64,000 nt of DNA from assembly GCF_009696375.1 (NCBI RefSeq), contig NZ_VUMD01000015.1, positions 1-64,000 on the forward strand, given 5' to 3'. The notes below the pieces were generated by a model. That model was given only the letters and a program-made list of their open reading frames with translations, ran no database searches and had not been told where the DNA came from. Source of the DNA: Clostridium porci. Its GTDB lineage: Bacteria > Bacillota > Clostridia > Lachnospirales > Lachnospiraceae. Position 1 is the stretch's first letter; each line of letters opens with the position of its first letter. The translations under genes and the position numbers were made by a program. This document shows positions 26,220 to 33,773 of the stretch, piece after piece.

Positions 26220-27860
26220 TCAATCATCAAAGTCAATTCGCTGTGTTATTAAAATTCCTGACCGGAAGTGAATCTCTATCTTATTTTCATTGATAACTCG
26301 TACCGTTTTCAAAAGCCGCCGTACCAGCTCATCATCAAACTCCCGTTTCAAGTAGCCAATCTTCCGGGTGTACTGCTCCATATCTTTCACGCGCTGTCCA
26401 TAAGCATCCGCCAGTTGGCGTTCCTTGAGTTTCTTCGCCTTCTGTTTTTTCAGTTCCTTCATGCGGTCTGCAATCACACGGTATTCTTTATCAAAGTCCT
26501 CATCTGCGGTCTGCTTTCCGGCACTTTTTTCGATCAGTTCCAGCATTTTCTGTTGTAGTGTTTCAATTTGCTTATCATATTCTGTCGGCTCTGCAGATGC
26601 GGAATAGCTGCCAATGACTCGGATCACATTTTCACGGAACGCCTGCACGAATTTTCCCTGATCTTCCACCACGCTGCCGATGGCTGTCATAATCGCTTCA
26701 TGGAGTGTTTTTTCTTTGAGGGTAGGGGAATGTTTGCACCGCTTGGAACCGTGCTTTAAACGGTTGTCACAGCGCCAAACCGCCTGTTTCTGTCCATACT
26801 TTGACCATACCTGCCTGCGATACGGCTGACCGCATTCCGCGCAGACCATGATATCCGACAGCACATATTTGGAACTGTATTTTCCTTTCTGTGGCGCATC
26901 TTTTTTACGGGATGCCGGACGGTAGATGCCGGCTCTGCGGGCCTTTTCCTCCTGTACACGGTGGAACAACTCTTTGGGGATAATGGGTTCATGGTCATCT
27001 TCAATGTAGTACTGCGGCACAATTCCACGGTTCTTCACTTTCTTTTTGGTCAGGAAATCCACGGTATAGGTTTTCTGCAATAAGGCGTCTCCCATGTATT
27101 TTTCATTTGAGAGCATCTTGTCAATGGTGGTTGCGAACCATGTTGTCTGCCCGGTTGCGGTTTTAACGCCATCCGCTTCCAGAATCCTTTTGATCCGGTA
27201 ACTGCTGTTACCCTCCAGATACAGCCGGAAGATTCTGCGCACCACTTCCGCTTCTTCCGGTACGATTACAAGGTTTCCGTCCTCGTCTTTGGTGTACCCC
27301 ATAAACTTGCTGTGATTGACGATCACCTTGCCTTCCTCGAATTTCCGGACGATTCCCCAGTGGCAATTCTCACTGATATTCCTGCTTTCTTCCTGTGCCT
27401 GACTGCTCAGTATGGTCAGCAGCAGCTCGCCGCTTCCTTCCAGCGTATTAATACTTTCCTTTTCAAAGAACACCGCAATGTTCTTTTCCTTCAGCTTTCG
27501 GATGTTGATCAGCGCATCTACTGTATTGCGGGCGAAGCGGCTGATGGATTTGGTCAGTACCATATCAATTTTTCCCGCCATACAGTCATCGATCATTGCT
27601 TGGAAATCCGAGCGTTTTTTCGTGCTGGTCGCGCTTTTTCCGTCATCGGCATAGATGCCCGCCAATTTCCAGTTCGGATTGCTCCTTATTTTTTCCGTAT
27701 AATAACTGACCTGTGCCTCATAGCTGCTTTCCTGTTGTTCCTGCAGGGTGCTGACACGGCAGTATGCAGCTACACGCAAGGCTTTCATCTGTGGTCGGAT
27801 ATGGCGGTCATAGGTTCCCGTTGCCGGAATGACCGATATGTTCTTTTTTGCCTGTGCCAT
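26220..27860 (-). CDS. Large serine recombinase (third of array)
   Basis: A 546-residue site-specific recombinase. The resolvase domain has YCRVSTLQEQQ with the catalytic Ser (about residue 36), then a recombinase domain, a zinc ribbon (CAECGQPYRR...CDNRLKHGSKRC), a long Lys/Glu-rich coiled coil (about residues 430-490) and the terminal strand 'KIEIHFRSGILITQRIDF'. It starts directly after the stop of the catalytic-domain-less recombinase (TAA-ATG) and is the last gene of the array. It probably integrates and excises the conjugative element whose transfer genes lie at 53-62 kb; the element end would then be just below 26.2 kb. Confidence 0.92.
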   Translation of the reverse strand: MAQAKKNISVIPATGTYDRHIRPQMKALRVAAYCRVSTLQEQQESSYEAQVSYYTEKIRSNPNWKLAGIYADDGKSATSTKKRSDFQAMIDDCMAGKIDMVLTKSISRFARNTVDALINIRKLKEKNIAVFFEKESINTLEGSGELLLTILSSQAQEESRNISENCHWGIVRKFEEGKVIVNHSKFMGYTKDEDGNLVIVPEEAEVVRRIFRLYLEGNSSYRIKRILEADGVKTATGQTTWFATTIDKMLSNEKYMGDALLQKTYTVDFLTKKKVKNRGIVPQYYIEDDHEPIIPKELFHRVQEEKARRAGIYRPASRKKDAPQKGKYSSKYVLSDIMVCAECGQPYRRQVWSKYGQKQAVWRCDNRLKHGSKRCKHSPTLKEKTLHEAIMTAIGSVVEDQGKFVQAFRENVIRVIGSYSASAEPTEYDKQIETLQQKMLELIEKSAGKQTADEDFDKEYRVIADRMKELKKQKAKKLKERQLADAYGQRVKDMEQYTRKIGYLKREFDDELVRRLLKTVRVINENKIEIHFRSGILITQRIDFDD

Positions 27861-28757
27861 TTATGTTTCCTCCTTTATCGGTATGGTAATGCTCCGGCCG
27901 TTTTTCAGATAGAATTCCAGACAGGTATGTTTTTGCACCACAATTTTTCCTATGGTTCTCTCCAGCAATGTCAGGTCGCATGCAGTCTGTATTCCGACGC
28001 CACTCAGAGCATCTGCTGTTTTTTCATTCTGATAGGCTCTGTCATCGATGCGGATATTCCAATATTGTTCCGAAGCCCTCTGGAACGCCAGCTGTTTGAC
28101 CTCCTGTGCATCACAACTCGGTTCTGCCAGCAGATTGTTGATCTGAGTGGTCAGCTTTCGCTCGGCTGTACTTTCCTGCTGCGGTAATTCCTTGAAGTCC
28201 GGCTTTAGATAGGAAGGTGTTTCTATTACCTGATTGACTGCCTGTATAAATGCCTGTTCCAATTGTTCTTCGCTTAAAAACCGGTTACGGCAGTGTACAC
28301 GGTTACGATAGATGTAATGTTTGCACCTCCACTTCGGTGGTTTTCCTTTCTCTGTGTATTTGCGATAGGGCTGCCCGCATTCTCCGCAGACCAGCAGGCT
28401 GCTCCAGACGCTTTGATTCGCAAAGCTGTTTGGCTGGGCGGCTCTGCCCAAGTCTTTCACCCGTTGTATTCGTCTGCTCTGTACCTGCTCAAATATACTT
28501 TGTTCAATCAGGGGAGGGTAGAACTCGTCTCCTATATATTTTCGGTTCTCCAGAATCTTTCCGATAGATCCGTGGTTCCAAGTGGGTTTATGGCTTGCAT
28601 TTAAGATTCCCCGCCGAGTAAAATCTTTTGCGATTCGATATGTGGAAGTACCTGCCAGGTATGTGTCGAAAATCTTCCGCACCAAATTCGCAGTTTCAGG
28701 CTCGATCTCAGCTTTGCCATTTTGTATATGATACCCAAGTGGTACATGCCTTTGCAT
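27861..28757 (-). CDS. Recombinase-family protein lacking the catalytic domain
   Basis: A 298-residue protein that begins MQRHVPLGYHIQNGKAEIEP, at the recombinase (DNA-binding) domain, followed by a zinc ribbon (CGECGQPYRKYTEKG...CKHYIYRNRVHCRN) and a C-terminal coiled coil. There is no resolvase domain and no catalytic Ser. Its start abuts the stop of the upstream recombinase and its stop abuts the start of the downstream one, so it is not a random truncation. It may act as an accessory DNA-binding subunit or directionality factor in a mixed complex with its two neighbours. That role is inferred. Confidence 0.85.
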   Translation of the reverse strand: MQRHVPLGYHIQNGKAEIEPETANLVRKIFDTYLAGTSTYRIAKDFTRRGILNASHKPTWNHGSIGKILENRKYIGDEFYPPLIEQSIFEQVQSRRIQRVKDLGRAAQPNSFANQSVWSSLLVCGECGQPYRKYTEKGKPPKWRCKHYIYRNRVHCRNRFLSEEQLEQAFIQAVNQVIETPSYLKPDFKELPQQESTAERKLTTQINNLLAEPSCDAQEVKQLAFQRASEQYWNIRIDDRAYQNEKTADALSGVGIQTACDLTLLERTIGKIVVQKHTCLEFYLKNGRSITIPIKEET

Positions 28758-30353
28758 TTACTGCACTTCCTTTCCATAGTGTTCTTCCAGTTCTAGACCG
28801 TTTTTCAGTTCAAAGCATAGCCTGTTGGGATACACTCTGATCCTTTCAACAATCAGTCGGAACAATTCTTCATCGAATTCTTCTATGATAGCTGGTCGGG
28901 TACGGAAGACCGTCATCAGATACTCGGTCTGCGCAATTTCCTGTTCCATCAGGTTCTGCTCTTTTAGGAACTGCTGCCTGCGGCTGATTTCTTCTAACTC
29001 GGTGTCCAGCTGATTCCGGCGTTCTATAAAAACAGCAGAGCCTACGTCGCCGTCCGAGAGGACTTTCTGCAACCAATGGCTCTGCTGTTTGAGTTCCTGT
29101 ATTCTTTTTTCCAATGTGAGCAGTTCCTGCTCCTGTTCCATATCGTTCGGCACCGCCTTCAGTAGCGCAAGCAGGGGAAGCAGGACATCTTCCGCATGCC
29201 CGGCCAGCTTGTTCCACATGCTCACAAACATTTGTCGAATCACATCTTCCCGAATTGGTTTCTGCCTGCATTTTGTAATATCTGTGATATGCTGACGGCA
29301 GCTCCACTGAATCTTTTCATATGGCTTGCCGATATAGATTTTTTGCCGGCGGAATGTACTGCCGCACTCCCCACAGATGATCCGACCGCTGAACGCATAG
29401 CGGCTTTGATAAATCTCTACATTATCCATGCGGTGTTTCTGCCTGCGATATTCATAAATCTGACGTACCGCCTCCGCTTCTTCTCTGCTGATGATCGGTT
29501 CATGGTTATCCGATACCAGATACTTTGGCAGTTCCCCGTGATTATACTTTTTCGTAAACGGGATACCTTCCGTTGTATATGTTTTCTGATAGAGCAGATC
29601 GCCCTCATATACCGGGTTCTGAAGAATCCATTTCACAACACTGTCCTGCCATGATTTTGCTGTTCGGATAGTAGGAACTCCTTCTGCCTGCAGTTCTTTT
29701 GCAATCGCATAGGAACCTTTTCCACCGAGATATTCATCAAAAATCCTGCGGACGATAGCAGCTTCCTCCGATTGAATGATCAGATTGCCGTTTTCATCTT
29801 TCCGGTATCCATAAGCGGGAGAACTGATGACGAACGTCCCGTTTTGGAACCGTCGGACGATAGACCACCTGCTGTTTGTAGAGATGCTCTCTGACTCGCC
29901 CTGTGCGATGGAGCTTAAGATAGTCAGCAGCTGTTCACTTTTCTGAGACAGCGTACCGACTCGTTCTTTTTCAAAGTAGACCTCTATGCCAAGTTCTTTC
30001 AGCATACGGATGGTATTGATACTGTCCACCGTATTTCTTGCGAAACGGGTAACGGACTTTGTCAGGATGAGGTCAATTTTTCCTTGCCTGCAGTCCTGTA
30101 TCATCTGTTGGAATCTGTCACGACTTTTTACTTTTGTACCGCTTCGCGCTTCATCCGCATAAATTCCGACCAATGTCCAATTCGGTTTTTCCTCAATGAA
30201 TCGGGTGTAGTACTGTACCTGTGCTTCAAAGGAATTTTTCTGTTCCGCGCTGCCGGTGCTGACGCGGCAATAGGCGCATACCCGTTTAGGAGCGGCATAT
30301 CCTGTGTCCTGTTTTTGCTTCACAGGCTCTATTTTTGTAATCTTCTTGCCCAT
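28758..30353 (-). CDS. Large serine recombinase (first of array)
   Basis: A 531-residue recombinase with active-site motif YCRVSTGSAEQ (Ser about residue 31), then 'YADEARSGT' and 'LTKSVTRFARNTVD' of the resolvase domain, a recombinase domain, a zinc ribbon (CGECGSTFRRQK) and a coiled coil. The start ATG 30353 follows GAGAAAGGAGG. It is transcribed first, then the catalytic-domain-less protein and the third recombinase with no spacing, so the three should be produced together. Arrays of three related recombinases occur at the ends of some clostridial mobile elements. Confidence 0.92.
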   Translation of the reverse strand: MGKKITKIEPVKQKQDTGYAAPKRVCAYCRVSTGSAEQKNSFEAQVQYYTRFIEEKPNWTLVGIYADEARSGTKVKSRDRFQQMIQDCRQGKIDLILTKSVTRFARNTVDSINTIRMLKELGIEVYFEKERVGTLSQKSEQLLTILSSIAQGESESISTNSRWSIVRRFQNGTFVISSPAYGYRKDENGNLIIQSEEAAIVRRIFDEYLGGKGSYAIAKELQAEGVPTIRTAKSWQDSVVKWILQNPVYEGDLLYQKTYTTEGIPFTKKYNHGELPKYLVSDNHEPIISREEAEAVRQIYEYRRQKHRMDNVEIYQSRYAFSGRIICGECGSTFRRQKIYIGKPYEKIQWSCRQHITDITKCRQKPIREDVIRQMFVSMWNKLAGHAEDVLLPLLALLKAVPNDMEQEQELLTLEKRIQELKQQSHWLQKVLSDGDVGSAVFIERRNQLDTELEEISRRQQFLKEQNLMEQEIAQTEYLMTVFRTRPAIIEEFDEELFRLIVERIRVYPNRLCFELKNGLELEEHYGKEVQ

Positions 30354-30432
30354 GTTTTTCCTCCTTTCTCAGGAGCATTCCCTCCTGTCAGCACAACACA
30401 ATACCACACCTTTTTTCAGATATCCAGTGTTT

Positions 30433-30594
30433 TTACGCATATACTTCCGCCAGTTCCGGAGAAAATGTTGACCGGTTCAGGGCATCAATTTGTGCATATT
30501 CCTCCGGCTCCAAAAAGCCGTTTTTCAGCATCAGATCCAGCAGTTTTCTGGACAGTTGATACTGCATTTCTCTGGTTTCTCTCTGTTCACTCAC
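30433..30594 (-). CDS. Small SHOCT-like ORF between resolvase domain and recombinases
   Basis: A GTG start (30592-30594) overlaps the stop of the upstream resolvase-like gene. The 53-residue product includes 'YQLSRKLLDLMLKNGFLEPE' and 'ALNRSTFSPELAEVYA', close to the SHOCT pattern of a short helical oligomerisation motif with L-x-x-G-x-I/L-x-x-x-E. Small ORFs of this kind regularly precede serine recombinases in clostridial elements. It is likely translated together with the neighbours; function unknown. Confidence 0.6.
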   Translation of the reverse strand: MSEQRETREMQYQLSRKLLDLMLKNGFLEPEEYAQIDALNRSTFSPELAEVYA

Positions 30595-30971
30595 TGTATA
30601 CCCTCCATTCTTCCGATGATACGCTGGAATCCGAACTTCAGTTTTCCCTCCAGCGGAGAATAAACCGCAATCCCCATCTTTTGAAGTTGTTCCAGTATCC
30701 TCAGTGCCTGACAGGTATCCCGATGAATCTGTGACAGGTTATGTACCAGTAAAACTTCCACCTGCTGCAAAGGGGCGGTTTTCAAAAAGTATTCCCATCC
30801 GGGGAGAACGTCACTGTTTCCGGCTGCCAGATCGGTGGAAGAGCCCTTCAACTGAAATCCCATCTGCTCCGCATAATCCATCAGCTGTTTCCTCTGTACT
30901 TTCAACATGCCCTGCACATCTTCCGGTGCATCAATACGGCAGTAAATCCATGCTTTTGGTTCCTGATGCAT
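30591..30971 (-). CDS. Stand-alone resolvase-like domain without catalytic serine
   Basis: A 126-residue protein consisting only of a resolvase-type fold. The motif normally Y-C-R-V-S-T reads WIYCRIDAPEDVQG, with Asp in place of the nucleophilic Ser, so it cannot form the covalent DNA link. Later blocks ('QRKQLMDYAEQMGFQL', 'VEVLLVHNLSQIHRD') match the resolvase core. The start ATG 30971 is chosen because AGGAGGG lies six bases upstream. It precedes the recombinase array and may act as a dimerising regulator or inactive partner. With the catalytic-domain-less recombinase it resembles the two halves of a recombinase encoded separately. Confidence 0.75.
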   Translation of the reverse strand: MHQEPKAWIYCRIDAPEDVQGMLKVQRKQLMDYAEQMGFQLKGSSTDLAAGNSDVLPGWEYFLKTAPLQQVEVLLVHNLSQIHRDTCQALRILEQLQKMGIAVYSPLEGKLKFGFQRIIGRMEGIQ

Positions 30972-31003
30972 AACCATCCCTCCTGACTGTTGATATCTCG
31001 TGC

Positions 31004-31363
31004 TTATTTCTCTCTTAATCTTTGCTCCATTCCAAAACTGATTGCCAAAGACTGCTCCACCTCGGTCATTTCCTTTCGGTTTATTCTTCCGATGTACTCT
31101 CTTAATCTCGAAGCGTCAATGGTCCGTATCTGTTCCAACAACACTACTGATCCATATCGAAGCCCTTTGACATGGTACAATGCAACATGAGTGGGTAGAG
31201 GATGTTTGAACCGCCGTCCGGTAATCGCTGCCACAATCACCGTCGGGCTGTATTTATTGCCGGTATTATTCTGAACGATCAAAACCGGACGGATGCCGCC
31301 CTGCTCGCACCCGATGACCGGGGAGAGGTCCGCATAGAAAATATCACCTTTTCTTATTTGCAT
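31004..31363 (-). CDS. MazF/PemK-family mRNA endonuclease toxin
   Basis: A 119-residue ribonuclease toxin beginning MQIRKGDIFYADLSPVIG, with 'GGIRPVLIVQNN' (the R-P-V-L motif), 'TVIVAAITGR' and 'GSVVLLEQIRTID', all standard for MazF/PemK. The start is ATG 31363 behind AGAGGTGG. No typical MazE antitoxin (AbrB or RHH fold) is adjacent; instead a 131-residue conserved-looking protein ends 12 bases upstream. The gene lies in the recombination module and may stabilise the element. Confidence 0.9.
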   Translation of the reverse strand: MQIRKGDIFYADLSPVIGCEQGGIRPVLIVQNNTGNKYSPTVIVAAITGRRFKHPLPTHVALYHVKGLRYGSVVLLEQIRTIDASRLREYIGRINRKEMTEVEQSLAISFGMEQRLREK

Positions 31364-31375
31364 CTGTACCACCTC

Positions 31376-31771
31376 TTACTGCATAGACAGCTCCGCCATT
31401 GTGACTGCCTGATCTTCTTCCATAAAATATTCGTCTGCTGTATCTCTGTCTACGGCAAGAATTTCTCCCGGCTTTGCTTCTCCCATCTGGATCGGGGCAA
31501 GGAATTTTAAGATTTCACGGCAGAGATTCTGATTCGGACACCGATTCAAAAATCTGCCGGTCGTATCCAATATCAGCCGGTCCAGCATATCCGTTACAAT
31601 CATCTGCCGGGCATCCATGAAATGGCTGCCGACAAAATTTGCAAGATTTTCCGGTGTGGTTGAAATCAAATACTCTTTGCGCTGCCCTCCGGCTGCAGGA
31701 TACAAATAGGCGTATCCGATTGCTTCCGTATCCATAATCCGTTCCACCATTTGCTTTTCTTTCTGATTCAT
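31376..31771 (-). CDS. Uncharacterised ICE protein upstream of MazF (candidate antitoxin)
   Basis: A 131-residue protein starting MNQKEKQMVERIMDTE; ATG 31771 follows AAGGAGG. It contains 'GQRKEYLISTTPENLANFVG' and an acidic tail 'DRDTADEYFMEEDQAVTM'. I recognise no domain. Its stop is 12 bases before the MazF start and no other antitoxin candidate is present. An acidic, possibly disordered tail would be suitable to occupy a MazF groove, so an unconventional antitoxin role is possible but unproven. It is preceded by a 97-base hairpin structure. Confidence 0.65.
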   Translation of the reverse strand: MNQKEKQMVERIMDTEAIGYAYLYPAAGGQRKEYLISTTPENLANFVGSHFMDARQMIVTDMLDRLILDTTGRFLNRCPNQNLCREILKFLAPIQMGEAKPGEILAVDRDTADEYFMEEDQAVTMAELSMQ

Positions 31772-31799
31772 TCTGTGTTCCTCCTTTATTTTTTGCTCG

Positions 31800-32330
31800 G
31801 TTTCATAACACAAGGACAGCGGCAGTCCCGATTTATTCTCCTACATCATCAGGAGAGCAGCAGGGAACTGCCGCCGTAGTTTCTGTTATGAAAAACGACT
31901 TGTTCTTCGTTTTCTCTGGCTTCTATTCGACACTACTTCCCGAAGCCGGATGCCTGTGCATCACTGGGCAGCAGACACAGACCGGTCATGGTCAGTGACC
32001 GTCATGGGATTCTCACCCCTCCGAGGATCTCTCCGAGCCGCCCTCATTGCGTAATCCCGCTTTACACGGGGCTGTGACTGGACGGAAGTATCATTGTAGG
32101 CTGTTCAGGTCATGGCAGGCAGCCCACCGCAGGCTGCTTTGGAACGGATATTTCCCGCTTTGCGCCTTTGATGTGATCGTATTGACAGGTTTTTTTACCT
32201 GCAGGCGGTCTTGGCGTATCCTTCCGGTGCTTTTCCTTTTGGGCTGAACAGCTAATGTATCTGTGCTGCCGGATATGACTGCCTGTCAGCAGTATTTTTC
32301 AAAGAACAGATGAGAGAACAAGTCCTCTCA
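31800..32330 (-). ncRNA. Long structured leader/noncoding RNA candidate
   Basis: About 530 bases without an ORF separate the sigma-like gene from the next gene. On the minus strand the 3' part (31800-31896) folds into one nested hairpin: GTTTTTCATAACA with TGTTATGAAAC, GGCGGCAGTTCC with GGACTGCCGCT, and TCTCCT with AGGAGA. Upstream are further local pairs: GATGC-ACAG-GCATC, GCAGCC...GGCTGC, CAGGT...ACCTG, ACTGC...GCAGT and repeated GGTCA/TGACC units around 31985-32010. The density of pairing suggests a structured RNA, a long 5' leader or a transfer-related DNA site. I cannot assign an RNA family. Confidence 0.45.
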
Positions 32331-32369
32331 CTTACTTCCACGTTGGCGGAAATCTTTGCACACCCCGGA

Positions 32370-32819
32370 TCACAAATTTTCCAAAATATTTTTGAGTTTT
32401 TTCAGGATGCGGTTTTTTCGCTTGTGAACCGCATTGTGATAAATCTTCAATTCTTCCGCCAAATCACGTTCCGTCCGTTCCTCAAAAAACAGCTGTCTGA
32501 TGAGATATTGCTCATCTTCAGAGAGCAGGGAAAGAGCCTTATACAGTTGTTCAAACTGCATATTCTGTATCGCCAATTCCTCTGTCTGATTTTCTTCCTC
32601 AAACTGCACATCTTGTTCCAGCAGCCGTTCATAGGAATCCTCACGGCTTGGGATTACCCGAACGGTCTGTGTTTTTGGGTCTATCATGGTTCTTTCTGTT
32701 TTCAGGTCATACTCCTGATACTGCATCTTCCGTTCCGTCGTTCTTAAAACAGCGATCACCTCTTCGCTGGCCTCCGGATATAATTTTCTGAAATCCGGAA
32801 TTTTATATGGCTTTGCCAT
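32370..32819 (-). CDS. Sigma-70 region 4-like regulator of the mobile element
   Basis: A 149-residue protein with a C-terminal helix-turn-helix of the sigma-70 region 4 type ('LLSEDEQYLIRQLFFEERTE', 'DLAEELKIYHNAVHKRKNRI'). The N-terminal half is acidic and lacks region 2, so it is not a complete sigma factor. ATG 32819 follows AAAAGGAGGAC. Such proteins are common in clostridial conjugative elements, where they probably control transfer or excision genes. A strong terminator-like hairpin (32904-32945) lies in front of it. Confidence 0.8.
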   Translation of the reverse strand: MAKPYKIPDFRKLYPEASEEVIAVLRTTERKMQYQEYDLKTERTMIDPKTQTVRVIPSREDSYERLLEQDVQFEEENQTEELAIQNMQFEQLYKALSLLSEDEQYLIRQLFFEERTERDLAEELKIYHNAVHKRKNRILKKLKNILENL

Positions 32820-32903
32820 AGGCTTGTCCTCCTTTTCGAATTCATGCGAAAACGAAGGACAAGCGGCGGACTCCGGCAGTGACATAAATTCATATCAGAG
32901 CGC

Positions 32904-32945
32904 AAAAAAGCGCCTGCATAGACATAAAAGTCTATACAGACGCTT
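32904..32945 (-). terminator. Strong hairpin terminator or attenuator before the sigma-like gene
   Basis: A 16-bp stem (32930-32945 with 32908-32923, including two G-U pairs) closes a six-base loop and is followed by six T residues on the minus strand. It ends about 85 bases before the sigma-like start, so it either stops upstream transcription or attenuates this gene. Confidence 0.75.
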
Positions 32946-33399
32946 AATTCGTATTTTTTATGTTCTGATTGTTCCTCTTGTTGTCCGGAATATACCAATT
33001 GTGGGGATACGCTTTTTTTAAGCGTTTACCGTTATACAGACATCCGGTTTCAATAAATGGTGCTGCTTCGGATCAGCAGCATAATATCCCAACACATAAA
33101 AACACCCCTCCTTGCTCAAACGGAGCTTGAAGGGGAATAATGTCTAGGCATACTCTTATTGCCCGTCAAAATACCGTTTTTTTTGACGGGTTTTATCAGC
33201 CTTTAATATTTGATAAAAAATATACACCTATTTGGATGCGGTTTGTATGTAGATTGGACAGTCTTTATCTGACTCAATTTTCTACCGGATTCTACTGATG
33301 ATATTGGCAATCACCATCAGAAAACTCTCACTATCTTCATACCAAACTTTTTAAAAATTTGTTCTTTACTGCATAGCCGACCGGGATATTATACCAGAA
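32946..33399. other. Intergenic junction with terminators, no gene
   Basis: No coding frame is credible here. Two terminator-like hairpins are visible. CCCCTTC...GGAGGGG (33105-33135) followed by TGTTTTT faces the minus strand. CCCGTCAAAA...TTTTGACGGG (33162-33190) followed by TTTT faces the plus strand. A small hairpin GCTGCTTCGGATCAGCAGC is at 33062-33080. This stretch separates the recombination module from the siderophore cargo. Confidence 0.5.
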
Positions 33400-33752
33400 A
33401 TATCAACACGCCATATTCACACTTTGATAAGGTAACACCTTTTCCATTCTCTCCATTAACCGCCTGATAACAAACTGATTTGTAAAGAATCGGTGACGTT
33501 CAAATACTGTTTCGGCTCTTTCACATTCCACAATGGTTAAAGGACGATAACTGTCAGCATACATTGTCAAATGCCCCCATTACGTAGAACATTCATTGCA
33601 TAACTGATACTGTATTTGGCATACCCCCATATTCCAGACAAGATCAATGTAGCGTATCGTACCTTTTTATTTTGCAGGATTAATACAGTTTCTAAGTAAT
33701 CCTCTCCTGACACATGGGGTTTCAGCACTGCATCACCGCCCATGTTTTCCAC
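33400..33752 (-). pseudogene. Decayed DtxR/MntR-family iron-dependent repressor
   Basis: The N-terminal piece (33567-33752) contains 'KPHVSGEDYLETVLILQNKK' and 'SISYAMNVLRNGG', the winged-helix segments of DtxR/MntR/IdeR repressors, but the helix between them is garbled (the frame reads ATLILSGIWGYAKY). Past 33566 a different frame carries 'ERAETVFERHRFFTNQF', the start of the metal-binding helical region. At least one frameshift and several losses are present. It is located after the last gene of the siderophore cluster; in the equibactin locus a DtxR-type gene (eqbA) regulates the cluster. Loss would remove iron-dependent repression. Confidence 0.7.
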
Positions 33753-33773
33753 ATATTATTAAATCTGGATTTC

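Noticed and set aside
27312-28187. Plus-strand ORF of 291 residues
   Set aside because: It spans two recombinase genes on the other strand and has no recognisable domain or sound ribosome site.
28870-29307. Minus-strand ORF of 145 residues inside the first recombinase gene
   Set aside because: Alternate-frame shadow rich in Arg, Ala and Gly; the recombinase frame explains the region.
32046-32247. Plus-strand ORF of 66 residues in the structured intergenic region
   Set aside because: No ribosome site or family resemblance; the hairpin-rich layout on the other strand fits better.
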